A stretch of DNA of 64,000 nucleotides from Mytilus californianus (GCF_021869535.1 NW_026262690.1:15401001-15465000); one strand, 5' to 3'. Shown: positions 39,022-50,859, counted from the stretch's first letter. Program-made: numbers and translations. The notes: generated from the sequence alone by a model not told the origin.

Positions 39022-39261
39022 ACAATGTATAAAAAGTTAAAGAAGACTTTACTTAAACACAGCATGTTGCTGTTAAATTCTAAAACCTTTATTTCTAATC
39101 AATAAAAACTTGGGTGTTGTTAGATTAAATTCAGACAGGGATATGTCAGTTTTAAGAACATGTTGTGGAAAAAGGATATGACATATGGCTTTGTATTCTC
39201 TTTGTATTAGAAAACTTGACATTTAGAAAAGAAAGAAGCAAGAACTCAAGTTCACTTTACA

Positions 39262-39435
39262 ATACACCTTATCGCTATTTGTCCGCCATTACTGGACATC
39301 ACAAAAGTTCCCGTAAAATTTTGACGTCATAATAGAAAATATCTGACGCCACAATGGAAAAGTGATTGTTGTATGACGTCAAAAGTTCAAGCGGGACAGA
39401 TTTTCGGGTCAAGCGGGAATAGCGATAAGGTGTAT
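39262..39435. mobile_element. 174-bp MITE with perfect 18-bp inverted ends
   Basis: ATACACCTTATCGCTATT at the left and AATAGCGATAAGGTGTAT at the right are exact reverse complements. Weaker complementarity continues inward (GTCCGC / GCGGGA, TTTTGACGTCA / TGACGTCAAAA). No clear target duplication was identified. Confidence 0.85.
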
Positions 39436-40585
39436 GCAAATCACTTTCAAAAGAATTCAAATACATTTATTTAGATTTCTTTGTGTTAATCTTTAGCATA
39501 GTATACCTTCCTGATTTCAAGATACACAAATTCTGAAAAAAATTATATTTAGAGAAGAAAGAAAATTTTTGAATTTAAAGACTAAATGTTTTATTGACAT
39601 GTCTTCTTGTCTTTTTGATATTTTCAATATCTATAAATACAATTGATATAAATAACAACTGTTCATCTACCCATTAAATATCATGCAAAAAAAGTTCACT
39701 AATGAACCTTTTTTTGTTGATAACAGTTTGAGTTTATGGTACAAACACATTTTGTTAACTGGTATGTCATCTGTAGTTCTTTTTCAAAGACATAAAATAA
39801 GATTGATTTAAAAACAAATGAAATTAGGAACAAATATATGATCATATTTTACAGATGAACCAGTAAAAGAATGTTGGAATATTGTAAAGCTTTGATGTAA
39901 AGGATCTCATCACAGAATAATCAAAAATCATATTTACATAAATATACAAATATGGACAATCAGTTTATAAGTAAACAAACAAAACATTATCAGTGATTGG
40001 CTAACTGTAAAACAACACAGCTTCTGATTGGTTGATCCAGTTAGGTACCAGCAACATGGCTGCTTTCAGTACCAACCTTCATTAGTCAGATTTGTGATGT
40101 GCTGCAGTTGGTTCCTCTTCATGACAAACTTTATTTGGCTGCAAATGTTGAAAAAATCTGGTCAATATGCTGTGATTGCATTTATTTACAAAACAAATAA
40201 ATTCAAATAAATCAAGACAAGTCTTTACCACTCAAATTTCTTTACATCAGACTACAGGCGATATATTGTTATGAAATAGCAAAATATTATTGTGAGATGT
40301 TCAGAAACAATTTTTAATTACTAATTAACCATTTGAAAAGTGCTTGAAATATTTGGGCTGTTCATATTTTTGACATAATGAGCTTCTGCTATTACACCAG
40401 TTTTAAGGTCTCTGATGACAAATTTTAACTTTGGATAGTAAACATCTGAGAAATGACATCACAAGAACTTTTACACCATGATGTTTTCTTTAAATTTGGG
40501 TCAATAAACACCTGATAAATCAAAAGAAAACCAACTTTACAACTATTACGCAATAGTGTGCTTTACATTTGGTCAATAAACACCT
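39436..40585. other. No gene recognised; possible distal SELENOT 3' UTR
   Basis: AT-rich. Candidate AATAAA signals on the minus strand occur in this region, but no transcript boundary can be fixed. Confidence 0.3.
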
Positions 40586-41075
40586 GACAAGTCAAATGAT
40601 AAACTGTTGGCACAGAGATATGTCTCTCCTGTATGTTATTTTGTTAGTAAAATGCAAATGTTAAAATTAAAATAGCAATAATTTAACATGTAAACTATGC
40701 AAAACATTCAAAGTCAATGAACCATTACAAAAGAAACAGGGCCAAATAATCTTTGTGGAAATGATATATGCTAATGCTAAAACAACTGTATACCATACAT
40801 GTATATTATTGTATTCCCTTTAACTGACTTACTCACAAACTTATACATGTAAACTATGCACAGTTCCAAAGTCAATGAATCATGACTGAGTGGAGGAATC
40901 ATATCAATTCCAAAGAAATAAGATGTACTAATGTAAATGCAACTCAGCAACTGCATACCAAAATCATTGACTAACCATTAGTATAGTTTATCCTAAACTG
41001 TCCAACATGACCTAATCACAAACTTTTACATGTAAACTATGCAAAAATTTCAAAGTCAATAAACCATAACTGAGG
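40586..41075. repeat. Tandem repeat, about 165-bp units x 3
   Basis: Three units share TACATGTAAACTATGCA and CAAAGTCAATGAACCAT phrases (about 40690, 40850, 41028). The left edge is related to 13820-14110. It may lie within the SELENOT 3' UTR. Confidence 0.7.
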
Positions 41076-41114
41076 GGGCATGGACGAATTATCTCCATTG
41101 ATATGAGAGTTTCA

Positions 41115-41360
41115 AAACAGGCAGATTTAGGGGGTCTAGGGGGGCTTAGCCTCTCTTTTGGAGCTTCATACATGATAAATGCATAGACTTTTTACAAGTA
41201 TCACTCCAAACATTGGCTTGCCTGGCCCCCTCACCCTTTTCAAATCCGGGATCCCCACCTGGCTCATGCTAATTCATCTGGGGTGGGGGGATGTTTCCTT
41301 ATTTTATTTGTTGTTTTTTTTAGGGGGGGAGGGGGGGGGGGGGGGGGTATTGTTTCCCTG
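41115..41360. repeat. G-rich repeat fragment with long poly-G tract
   Basis: A diverged relative of the 29480 element (AGGCAGATTTAGGGGGTC, GGGGGGCTTAGCCTCTC) and a poly-G run at about 41322-41347. Length of homopolymer runs like this is error-prone in assemblies. Confidence 0.55.
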
Positions 41361-41466
41361 TTTTAATTGTTTTTCTTTTCACATAACAGTAGTATAACTC
41401 TACTGAGGACTAATTGTACTTACTTATTTATAAACCATAGAACTATGATTACAAATACCAGTAATG

Positions 41467-41573
41467 TTATTTCACACCATCTGATTTAAATTTCATTTGA
41501 TTTTCTATAATTTGAAATATTTCTCCTGGCTGCGGTATTCTTCCTGTTTCTAACTTTGACCAAACTGGAACAT
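41467..41573 (-). CDS. SELENOT: SELENOT exon 4 and stop
   Basis: The acceptor is TATGGCACAG. The exon completes the Asp codon and encodes VPVWSKLETGRIPQPGEIF through IIENQMKFKSDGVK to a TAA stop at 41467-41469. The WSKLE(T/S)G segment is highly conserved in the family. The 3' UTR runs toward lower coordinates into repeats (about 40590-41360). The nearest AATAAA on this strand is at 41303-41308, inside G-rich repeat sequence. Confidence 0.95.
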
Positions 41574-44500
41574 CTGTGCCATAAAAAAAGATGATACATG
41601 TATATGTTAATTGTTAGTTTCATCGTCATGTTCATACAAAGTCATTTATGTTGATTACTCAGAAATCACTAAATCATTTTTTTTCCAATTAGTCAGGAAT
41701 GTTATGGAACTTTATATGGAACAGCAAATACAAAATTTGAAATTTTTTTGCATTTCCAGAAAATGATCATATGTATCCACTTTAATGTAGATTAGGATTA
41801 CATTGTTTTTAAAGAACATAATGTTGTAAGAATCAGATAAGAAGTAATTATAAGTAATTATCACATTGGCTGCAATGACATATTGATAACTTGATTTTAC
41901 AGTCAAATAAAATCGATATATAACAAATAAAATAAATCTTTTTACTTTTACTCCTATGACATCATACAACAAGATGTGTTATCAAGATGTCAAAGAAGTT
42001 GAATTGCATCAAAATAAAATGAGAATGCACAGAAAATGATACAGTTCCTAGCATTTTTACTTTAACAAAAATAAAAGTTAATGTAATAAAAAATTATTAA
42101 TAAATCCAAGAATTTGAAATCAGTTATAAAAATATTCATCTTGTGACCAAAAAACATTGAAATGACGTAATATAAAGATAAAGGAAGAATGTGTCTGAGG
42201 ACACAAATGCCCCCTCTCAAGCTTGCTTATATTATAATATGTGAAAATACTTTTGGGACAGACAGAAGGAAGAACAGACAAAAAGACGAAAGGAAAAGGG
42301 TAACACTTAATGCCCCCTTCACCTAGCAGTGAGGGCATAAATATATCTTATAAAAATTTACAGTTAAAAGAGACATCAAATGCACCAATGGATATCATAT
42401 GTCCTTCTACATGTTCTATGGAATAGATAAAAATATTCAAATGTTACGGCAGCAATAAATTTGACTGTCCTAACTCATATGTAAAAGTTACCATAAAAAG
42501 AGACTTCAAAGAGACCATTTAATATCTATCCTTTATTACCCAGTATACAAAATCATTCTATTCATAGGAACTCCAACAAACCAACTTCAAACGTTTAAAG
42601 TGTGATGCCGCAAAATCATTAAGTATATGTTAATTAACTAGATATGTCAAATCGATGCATGGGTTCAATCAAATTTTTTGGAACTCCTTCATTGATTGTA
42701 TTTACAAAATATACTGAAATAACCAGATGTGTACTTAATTGTCAAGGAAATGACATTTAAAGACCATGTCACTAAATGGCAAATTTGTTAGTTTTTAAGT
42801 GTTTTACTGTGTTAAAAAAATACAAAGGAAGACAAGAAAACTCAGAGAATGTTTTCACCAAAAATCTGAAGATTGAAAATACTCTCAAGTCATGAACATT
42901 TCAGCTTAAGTTACAATCAATGTTAATCGTAAAGATTTTTTTTCATGAGAAGGCTGCTGTCTATTGTATACTGTCATATTTGTTCCAGTGGAAATAATAT
43001 TCTAGAATATTTGTTCCATTTGGAACTTATATTATGAAGGAACTCATATATTCTATGACAGCAGAATATTCATTTTCATCTTGTCTTGTGCCAAGTACTT
43101 CTTACCAGTTGGTTATTCATTTTCAAAAACCTCCTGCCCCAAAAATAAATATAATCTTACCTTCCTTCCAATACAATTCATTTCATTTTCGTTTATTCTA
43201 TTAAATCTTGACTGATTTTTTAGATCTTTTCTACTTTTGCCTTTGTTTATTGAAATGATGCAAGTGTTGTCATTCATGTAGCGATCTACACATAAACATG
43301 GGAGTTTTCCTGTTTAATTATATTGGTAGGTAGGTAATACATTCGATACAAATCACTTGATAAGATTAGCTCCAGTTAACAGAACAAGCAAAGGCAGCAT
43401 CATAGATCCCCCCCAAAAGGAATTATCACGTACTTGACAAACTGTGTCAAACCTTTCATTTTCTAAAGAAATCAGTGGAGATGGGAATGTGCTCATTTTT
43501 TGTTGGAGTTCCTGTCAATATAATACTTCCATGTCAAAACTTACAAGAAGACTTCAAAGGCACCAGAAGATATGATTATATAAATCTTAACTTTGAAAGA
43601 GACTTCAAAGGCACCAGTGGATATTATTTGTCCTTCAATGGCTAAAATATTAAAAACTTACCTTTAAAATGTTGAGAGACTTCAATGGCAAAAAAATCAC
43701 TAAATATCAAAAACTTACCGTTAAAAGAGACTTCAAAGGCACCTGTGGATATCATCTGTCCTTCAATAGCATTACTGATAAAAAATATCATTAAACAAGC
43801 ATAAATCTGAAAAAGAGAAAAATACAGTATTTCTATATTTATCATATTTCTACTGTATATTATACCGTATATCGTTTTTTTACATGTGTGTTTAATTTTT
43901 GCTTTGTTTGCGGCAGAAAGAAACACAAAAATTTGACCCCTTTTAAATTACCCTGCATATTCCAAGATTTATAGTTGTTTGAAAGTTTCATACATAATAC
44001 TGTCAAGTTATGAGTCTTTTGTTGTGTTTTTTGACAGATCACAAGCATGTGCATACTTAATTAAGATCACTGTTTTCATAATAATTAAATTGGCTAATCA
44101 TACATGTCACACTTTTGACAACACAGCAATCAGTGGCATGTTAAAAATGTTTTTTAGCCACAATCTATTGATTGGTGTCATCACCCGAATCTTTTGCCTA
44201 TAATGTAAAATTTAAAAAAAAAAATCACATTTACACGAATATTGGTATTTATCTGTAACGATTAAAACCTTAAATTTTAGCATGCCCTAATATTCATAAT
44301 TTACAATCCATGAAAGTTCTCTCAATTATTTGTATTTTCCTCTGTAGTACTCATATTTATTTGCAATCGATTAACTGTCATTTAATAAAAGTTCATGTTG
44401 TTTACATCTGTAAAAAAAAGATACAATTCTTTTTTTGCGTGTATTTTCCCAATCAGCGAAAATTATACACAGTGAAAATTTAACCTGCCCATTTTGTAAT

Positions 44501-47500
44501 CAAATCGTGAAAAAAAGTTGACGCAAAAAAGTTGATATACGGTATTAGGTATATGTTATTCATGCAGGTTTCAGACAGTATATATAATGTGACATTTCCA
44601 GCTTATGGTTTATATTCCCTGAGCTGAAGACGAAGGGAATTTAAACCCTAAGCTAGAAATACTATATATAGTAACCTAAATTACACTTGTATCACAGATT
44701 ACCCCTGTCTCAATCTTACCTGAAAACTATGTATAGTTACCCAATCACAACACTCAACACATTTGTAATCCAGTACACTGATCCAGTATATAGATGGATG
44801 TCTTTTTGGTTTTTTTTGTGTTCTTAGGTTGATTTGTATAACCCCAAATTTCCTCTTATTTCTGTTTATGTAGATTAATTTTCTTCATGCCAAATTTTTT
44901 ATTTTAGCTCTCAAACCACCACAGTGGATGATGCGTTTACAATGTTATAAATATAGTTTTGTTATGTTTATCTTGATAAAGGCAAATCTTTTCATTGCAT
45001 CCATTGGGAAAGTTTAATTTCCTTGATTCCATAAACATGACAAAATAAAAAGTACAAGATGTCTAGTGTTCATTGTCTTACATAAGCTAGGGTCAAACTA
45101 AAACTGCTATCATGTTAGTTTGACCCTAGTTACTCTCATGACTATAGACTTAACAGTTTGTTTGAAATGGCAATCAATGAACTTTTTCACTTGTCTGTTT
45201 AACTTCAATGATCATGATGATAGGAACCTGAATCCATTCAATACCGGCTGTAATACACATTTGTGTATCAGTTCACACAAATACTTACTTTATTTTCTTG
45301 AGCCCAGGTAAAAACACTAGGCGTATCCATATTGAGAAGTGTAAAAGGGTTCTGTCCACTAACAATCATTACTATCACAACTAATTTAAATATGCTGAGA
45401 AATTGAGCAATGGCAGAACGAGTCGGAGGTGGAGGATAATTATCTCCCTCGATGCTCAGTTCTGGGAACCGCTCATGTAAAGCATGAGCGTATTGCTCAA
45501 AAACTTTCTTGTACCCTCAGGAGTAACTGCAAAAAAAAAAAATTAAAACAATTTAAAGAATACATTTCAAGGTTTAGCTTATCCCTTTCTTTTTAAAATA
45601 TATAGTTCACTTTTCCCAGCCTTTGCATTGTTGAAAGTTCAGTTACTATTTATCAAATAATATATAAATGCAACACAAAGTAACACTCTCAAATGTGTCC
45701 CTCCCCAAAAGCATGTTTTATATATATTTTACTCAACAATGTCATTATGTCCTTAAAACTACATCTTTCCAAAACACTGCATTTTTCATCCTCTCATACA
45801 TTATACGTATCTCCTTATTTTTTCTTCCCTAAAACTTTTTTATTTATCTCTTCAAATATGCTGACAAATGCATCGCTGTTTAACTCAAATCGTGACAACT
45901 GAAGCAACAAATCATTAAGTCTGATAATTTGGAAAGTTCTTTACAGCCGCCAAAATATGGGGGGGAAACATTTCGAAATTACAAGACTTCATGATTCATT
46001 CCTTGCATTTGCAGTTATACAGTGCATGCATTTGACAACAATGTCCATTGTCAGTAATACACTAAATAAGAAATAAAAGCTACTAATTTGAACTTTTTAA
46101 TTTCTGGATGAGTTTAAATATTAAGGAATATTTACTAAATTTTTGTTTTAAATATATATATAGAAAAGGGGGAATTCCCCAAGCACCTGTGATAGGATCC
46201 TCTATGAGGTCAGTAAGGTTGAGAGCTATTGCAATCAATAATGAGAAACAAAATTGAAGAAACCAAGTTTCTGCTGTAGTACAAAGACAGGAAAAGATCA
46301 AAACTACCTTCCAAGTACATCAATCATTGTCAATACTGAAGAATTCAGTGAATATTTCGCAGCAGAGAATAAAAGATTTACAGAGTTAAAATGGAAACTT
46401 TGAAATAGGGACCTTGTAAAATTGCTGAATGTATTGAAAGGATGGCTGTTGTATTTTTTGCCAAGGAATCCAGGTACAAATGTTAATTGAATAAAAAAAT
46501 AATTTTTCACACAGACACAATTAAATATATACAATAAATTGCTTCGCTGAGCGCAGCTGTATACGACCGCAGATGTCCAACCCTGAAAAGTTGCGGCCAA
46601 AATGGACACAATATTCATGCTTGATACAGGTCTGAATTTGGATTGTAATTAAATTTTTTACACATAATAGGTTTCTGACACAGAATAACTGTAGACAAAG
46701 AGCATTTATATTCAATTTTTTGCTTTTGTGCAATACACTATGCAAATTGACCCCCCCCCCAAAAAAATAAAATTTTACCCCGTATTTTGCGTTTGTGCAA
46801 TACACTATGCTGTTGAATATTAACCCCCCAAAAAAAAATATATGAAGAAATTTTCTTTTAATTTCTGAAATCTGAAATGAGAAAAATTGCCCCCCTCCAA
46901 TTTTTCACCTCCCCCCTTTCCCTTATTCCAAAAAATAATTCTTTCCCTCAAGTTATGGTCAGTATCTCAGACAGTCATCATTTCTTAATACATAATTTAC
47001 AAGCAGTGTAAGGGAGGTAATCAAACATTGTTATTTAAATTGATTTGGATTTTGATTTGGATTACCTCCCTAACACTGCTTTTAAATTGTCTCAATTGTC
47101 CTTTAACCAGAAAAACCCTTGTTTTTCCCCTTTTTTTGCCCCCAATTCCTAAATGGTTTGAGCCATAACCCCCCAAATTCAATCCTAACCATCCCTTTGT
47201 AGTATGGAAACTTGTGGTATAATTTCAGAGAGATTCATACACTTTAACACAAGTTATTGTCTGGAAACTACAAAAATGCTTATCTGGGCCCCTTTTTTGG
47301 CCCCTAATTCCTAAACAGTTGGGACCATAACCCCTAAAATCAATCCCAACCTTCCTTTAGTGGTTATAAACCTTGTGTTAAAATTTTATAGATTTCTATT
47401 TACCTTTACTAAAGTTATTATCCGGAAACCTTCTGTCTTCGGAAGAAGTCGACAACGTGATACCAATATACGACCAAAATTTTTTTAATTTTTGCGGTCG

Positions 47501-50500
47501 TATAAAAAAGTAACACGTACATAATACTTAGACTTTTGAGATGAAGAACAGTAATAAACGCACTGTTCCTTTGCTTTATGTGCGTTTTTTTCTGTGCATG
47601 TACATTTGTACTAATTTTGTGTTATGGATGAATACCCCATATCCTTTGTTTTTCTATTATAATGACAATTAGATTTTACTTTAGTGGCCCAACCTATTTA
47701 CAGCTACGAAATGTATACTATATTTAAACTATCCTTTACCCTATTGGCCTTAACCTTATGGTACCCTAACCCATGTCTAACCATAACACAAGCCCTAACC
47801 TAACCATAGATGAACCCTAACTATTAAGCATGTTAAGTAAAGGGACCCTTAGCTAAGTACACATTAAGTAAAAGAAGGCCAAAATTATTTTAAACGGGAC
47901 ACAAAAAACATCTTAAACACACATAGCAATCCAATCTGTACTGAGAAGTTACTAGATTCTTGGATAGAAATAATGTCATACAGTTGTGTAACTACAGGTT
48001 GTAATGATCTCATGACTTAGTTTAATGGGAGATTGAAAACAGTGCATTACATTTGTACGCAAAAAACATTACGTTTGCATGCAGCTTTTGATTACATTTG
48101 CGCACATTCATTTTACAGGTAAACTTGGGTAATTACAGGTAAATTATACTTATTTATTTATTTAACTATTATTTTCCAGCAGGATAAGTCGGTTTTATTA
48201 TGCATAAGCCTTTAGTCCTGGAAATATATACAGATAAAAATGTAAAAACATTGCAAATCTATAAATTGAAGTACTGATTTTACATGTCGTAACGTGCTGA
48301 ATATTTTGAAGCCCACTAATGTACTGCTTTCAGGAAACACAAAACACAAAAATACATGGATTTGCTGAATACAATTACTCATTGTAGTGAGCATGGAATG
48401 ATTCCAGGCAGTTTGTAGTACGCCTAGATTCTGCTTATGGTAGTGATGCCCAAAGACTTGGAGGAAATAGGGAATCTGGTGAAATACCTTTGCAATTATT
48501 TACGGTGCATCGCCATGAAATATCCTCTCAAGTGCCTTGACGCAGCTTTAAAACTGACAAATTATTTACTAAAGCGATCAGTTTTCTGTAAAATTCTGTA
48601 AAAATTACTATTTACTCTGAAATATTCGCAATTAAGATACATGTATGTCTTAACTATTACGGGATTTCTCATGATCCTTTCTTTTAATTTTTAGAATTCA
48701 ATATGAAAAATGTATAATTTAAATTTATAAATATGTTCAAAATTCATAATTACTATAGTTATATCTTTTATGAATTATCTTCATTTTTACCTGTGTTACC
48801 TGTGAAATGAATGCGCGCAAATGTAATCAAAAGCTGCGCATAAACATAAAAAATTTAATCCCCAAATGCACGCAAATGTAAAGCGCCCATTGAAAAGGTA
48901 TCAACAGTTTACCTGACAGTAATTAGTTTAAAGGTTATTAAAAAGGTATGGAGAGTACATGTGCTAGTAATTAGTTTAAAGGTGATTAAAAAGGTGTCAT
49001 GAGTACACATGGCAGTATGCACCTGTAATGATAGGTCATGTTCATTCAAATAAGTCATGTGTATATTTACATATAATTAAAAAATGAAATAAAAACTATT
49101 GAATATTAACTGAAGTAGTTTAATTTTCTTTTATCATTTGTTTATATCTAGTTAATGTAATTCAAATTTCTTTGTTGTAACACTAAATTGGTGTAATATA
49201 ACTAATTTTATTATTTTAATTGATAAATACATGTACATTGTAATTTCAATTAAAATAAATAGCATTAATATTGTTTATCTTACTTAAATTCTTCTAGAAC
49301 AGTAGTCCAAGGTTGTTAAAGGCAGAGTTTGTGAGGCCAATTTTGTTGTACACCAAGTTTGTTATCATGGTTATAGTCTGAATTTATTATTGGCCAAGAT
49401 ATCAGGGAGTCAAAGCAAAGTTGTGATATTTAAAAGAAAATAGAAGAAATGTCTCTAATCAAAATACTATTTGAAAAATTGCATCATATCGTCCACCATC
49501 ATGACCATTGATATTATAACCTGTATTTACTACACATGCAACAAGTCACTATACATCCCTTTTAGATAATTTTCTAAAAGCGGATGATCATGGATTGACC
49601 TAAAAAAAACATGGGCAGTATTAACTGAGGTTGTTACAACTTGTGCTGGATCTAGATTTTGTACTTGGGGCTGTTACAACTTGTGCCAGATCTACTTGGG
49701 ACAGCAACAACTTGCGCAGGATCTACTTGGTGCCAGAACTTTATAAAACTCCCTACACAAGACATCCAAATTACCGTCAAAATTTCGACCAACCATTCAT
49801 GTCTGTGTATGCATATTAGTTTTTGAAGTGGCTGTGCACTGCATCTCAACAGCCTCCTAATAACCACTTTAATTTTTGTTTGACCTCTTAACAATCCTAC
49901 GGCATAGGAGTTTCTGGATTAGCCCCGGTCAGATTACAAGGTATACAAATAAGGAATACATCAAGACACAAAAAGATGTGAGAAGAGCAACAAATTAAAC
50001 AAGATAAAATCAAAGAAGTGCAGGATATGGAGTGTTGTATATATATTTGATGGCACTTTGTCTTGTACATGGGGGTTTGAACGTTCAACCATTTCACATT
50101 TTAAACTATCCCATGTATATAGTAAACCTTTATTTTTTTACTAGTCTAAGTCTAAGATGAGATAACCGCTGTTTAGCCAGACAATCTGGGGCCGAGGGAC
50201 GTCAGACCTCGTCCCATATCAAAAAGTGGATATTTGCCCGTCCAAAATCGATGCGCCGCTTTGTTGCTTCTGGAGCCGACTGACGGCCTTGGATCCATAT
50301 AAATCGGGCCTCAGTTTGTTCATTTTTCATTTATCTCTTCATTTATGCAAGTTTCACCTACCTGCCACCCTTTATTTTCTCATATTTGGACAGTTTTTAC
50401 AGTGACCCATCGATTCCTGCATTTTAACTTTTATTTTCAAATGGACGTCAAGTTACGAGAGACTTCGCGGCCTCGAGACTGAGACCACTTTTCTCGAACT

Positions 50501-50710
50501 ATTTTTTTACTTGGTCACCTGGAGGGGCATAATATAAGAAGTGGACGCTTACCAAAAAAGGAATCTGATTGTGGGAGTTGCTAAGGCTAATTTTGGAGCT
50601 TTAATATCTTTATGTACGTCAGCTTGTTCAGTCTGTGAGAGATCTCTCCATGTAAGGAATATAAATGCAGCAAAAACTGCAACCATTGAAAATTGAGCCA
50701 TATCGGCCAT
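41467..50710 (-). CDS. SELENOT: Selenoprotein T (four exons, Sec encoded by TGA)
   Basis: An ER-membrane thioredoxin-like selenoprotein. Exons on the minus strand are 50553-50710, 45289-45526, 43719-43806 and 41467-41573. Introns are phase 2, 0 and 1, all GT-AG. The joined frame gives 196 residues against 195 in human. Seen in order: an N-terminal hydrophobic signal/anchor, the redox motif CYSU followed by GYKKVFEQY, the IEGDNYPPPP stretch, a hydrophobic segment (FKLVVIVMIV), NPFTLLNMDTPSVFTWAQENK, a second hydrophobic segment, STGAFEVSFNDVPVWSK and a short polar tail. The Cys codon is split across intron 1 (TG/T). Tyr where vertebrates have Val in CxSU also occurs in insect homologues. An upstream in-frame Met at 50779 would add 23 basic residues; I prefer 50710 because it matches family length and puts the signal segment near the start. 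A SECIS element is expected in the 3' UTR but I could not identify one by eye. Transposons occupy introns 1 and 3. Confidence 0.95.
42185..42345 (+). repeat. GCCCC-type repeat end (relative of 17570-18062)
   Basis: Contains GGACACAAATGCCCCC, GGGACAGACAGAAGGA and closes ATGCCCCCTTCACCTAGCAG with GAGGGCATAAA, like the end of the repeat at 18040. It lies in SELENOT intron 3. Confidence 0.5.
42353..43692 (-). pseudogene. Decayed copies of the 3' half of SELENOT exon 3
   Basis: Intron 3 holds at least five fragments related to the end of exon 3 and its donor, all in gene orientation: about 43655-43692 (with an internal deletion), 43586-43643, 43536-43575, 42483-42535 and 42353-42412. Their reverse complements keep recognisable codons: ISTGAFEVSF-like in 43586-43643 and ISIGAFDVSFN in 42353-42412. 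Some keep a gtaag donor. Spacing is irregular and each has diverged separately, so these look like old local duplications of an exon edge rather than usable alternative exons. Confidence 0.75.
43719..43806 (-). CDS. SELENOT: SELENOT exon 3
   Basis: 88 nt, from acceptor TTTTTCAG to donor TTTAACG/gtaagt. Encodes IYACLMIFFISNAIEG and then QMISTGAFEVSFN plus the first base of Asp. It begins in phase 0 and ends in phase 1, which fits exons 2 and 4 exactly. The 3' half and donor of this exon recur as decayed copies in intron 3 (separate entry). Confidence 0.95.
44570..44690. repeat. Diverged palindrome in SELENOT intron 2
   Basis: Left arm AGTATATATAATG, TTTCCAGCTTATGGTTTATA and TTCCCT; right arm AGGGAATTTAAACCCTAAGC, TAGAAA and ACTATATATAG, with a GAGCTGAAGACGA loop. 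Complementarity is clear but imperfect. A separate small palindrome (CTAGGGTCAAACTA / TAGTTTGACCCTAG) is at 45086-45129. Confidence 0.7.
45289..45526 (-). CDS. SELENOT: SELENOT exon 2 (contains the Sec codon)
   Basis: The acceptor is a T-rich tract ending TTTGCAG and the donor is AAATAAA/gtaagt. The exon supplies the last base of Cys, then YSU-GYKKVFEQYAHAL and continues to FTWAQENK: 238 nt, or one base plus 79 codons. It is open only if the TGA at 45517-45519 is read as selenocysteine, so an ordinary gene finder would truncate or drop it. The protein match continues on both sides of the TGA, which argues against a nonsense mutation. Confidence 0.95.
45517..45519 (-). other. SELENOT: Selenocysteine codon (TGA) of SELENOT
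   Basis: An in-frame TGA sits in the context Cys-Tyr-Ser-TGA-Gly-Tyr, exactly where human SELENOT has its Sec (CVSUGY). It is the active-site residue of the thioredoxin-like fold. Recoding is inferred from homology and from the intact frame downstream. Confidence 0.93.
46540..47509 (+). mobile_element. Composite element copy F (in SELENOT intron 1)
   Basis: Head TGCTTCGCTGAGCGCAGC, C-rich block (46750-46930), the GCAGTGTAAGGGAGGTAATC palindrome complete with partner GATTACCTCCCTAACACTGC (46995-47082), two ATAACCCCC module units, and tail CAATATACGACC with TTTTTGCGGTCGTATAAAAA. It is antisense to the gene. Confidence 0.83.
48040..48888. mobile_element. TIR element with 8-bp target duplication (in SELENOT intron 1)
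   Basis: Flanked by ATTGAAAA (48032-48039 and 48889-48896). Inverted ends of about 100 bp: CATTACATTTGTACGC, GCAGCTTTTGATTACATTTG and CGCACATTCATTTTACAGGT on the left, with complements TACCTGTGAAATGAATGCGC, CAAATGTAATCAAAAGCTGC and GCACGCAAATGTAAAGCG on the right. The interior is AT-rich and non-coding. 8 bp would fit hAT or MULE; the class is open. Confidence 0.8.
49635..49735. repeat. Short tandem repeat, about 38-46 bp x 3
   Basis: Three units with GTTACAACTTGTGC(T/C)(G/A)GATCTA; the third reads CAACAACTTGCGCAGGATCT. In SELENOT intron 1. Confidence 0.65.
50553..50710 (-). CDS. SELENOT: SELENOT exon 1
   Basis: Encodes the N-terminus from MADMAQFS through a hydrophobic segment (VAVFAAFIFLTW) to ATPTIRFLF plus the first two bases of the Cys codon. 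The donor reads TTTTTG/gtaagc. The frame stays open upstream to a Met at 50777-50779, so the true start could lie there. About 80 bp further upstream begins a 156-bp sequence that is duplicated at 51845-52000. Confidence 0.93.
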
Positions 50711-50859
50711 TTGCTTTTTCTTCTTTCGATTTACTCTAGACTTTCCTATCTCATCCGAAGTCAATGGTATTATTCGCAAGCAACTTCCTTATCGTCAGAT
50801 TGTTTCCTCTCCGAATCATTTGTAATAAGACTACTTTTTTTTTAATAATGTGAAAAGAG

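Noticed and set aside
40085..40135. GTCATGAAGAGGAACCAACT on the minus strand as a SELENOT SECIS
   Set aside because: Has ATGA and AA, but the helix between them does not pair and the distal quartet is badly placed.
47750..47830. CCCTAA-like phrases suggesting an interstitial telomere remnant
   Set aside because: Only scattered, imperfect CCCTAAC phrases mixed with other sequence; no run of consecutive TTAGGG or CCCTAA units.
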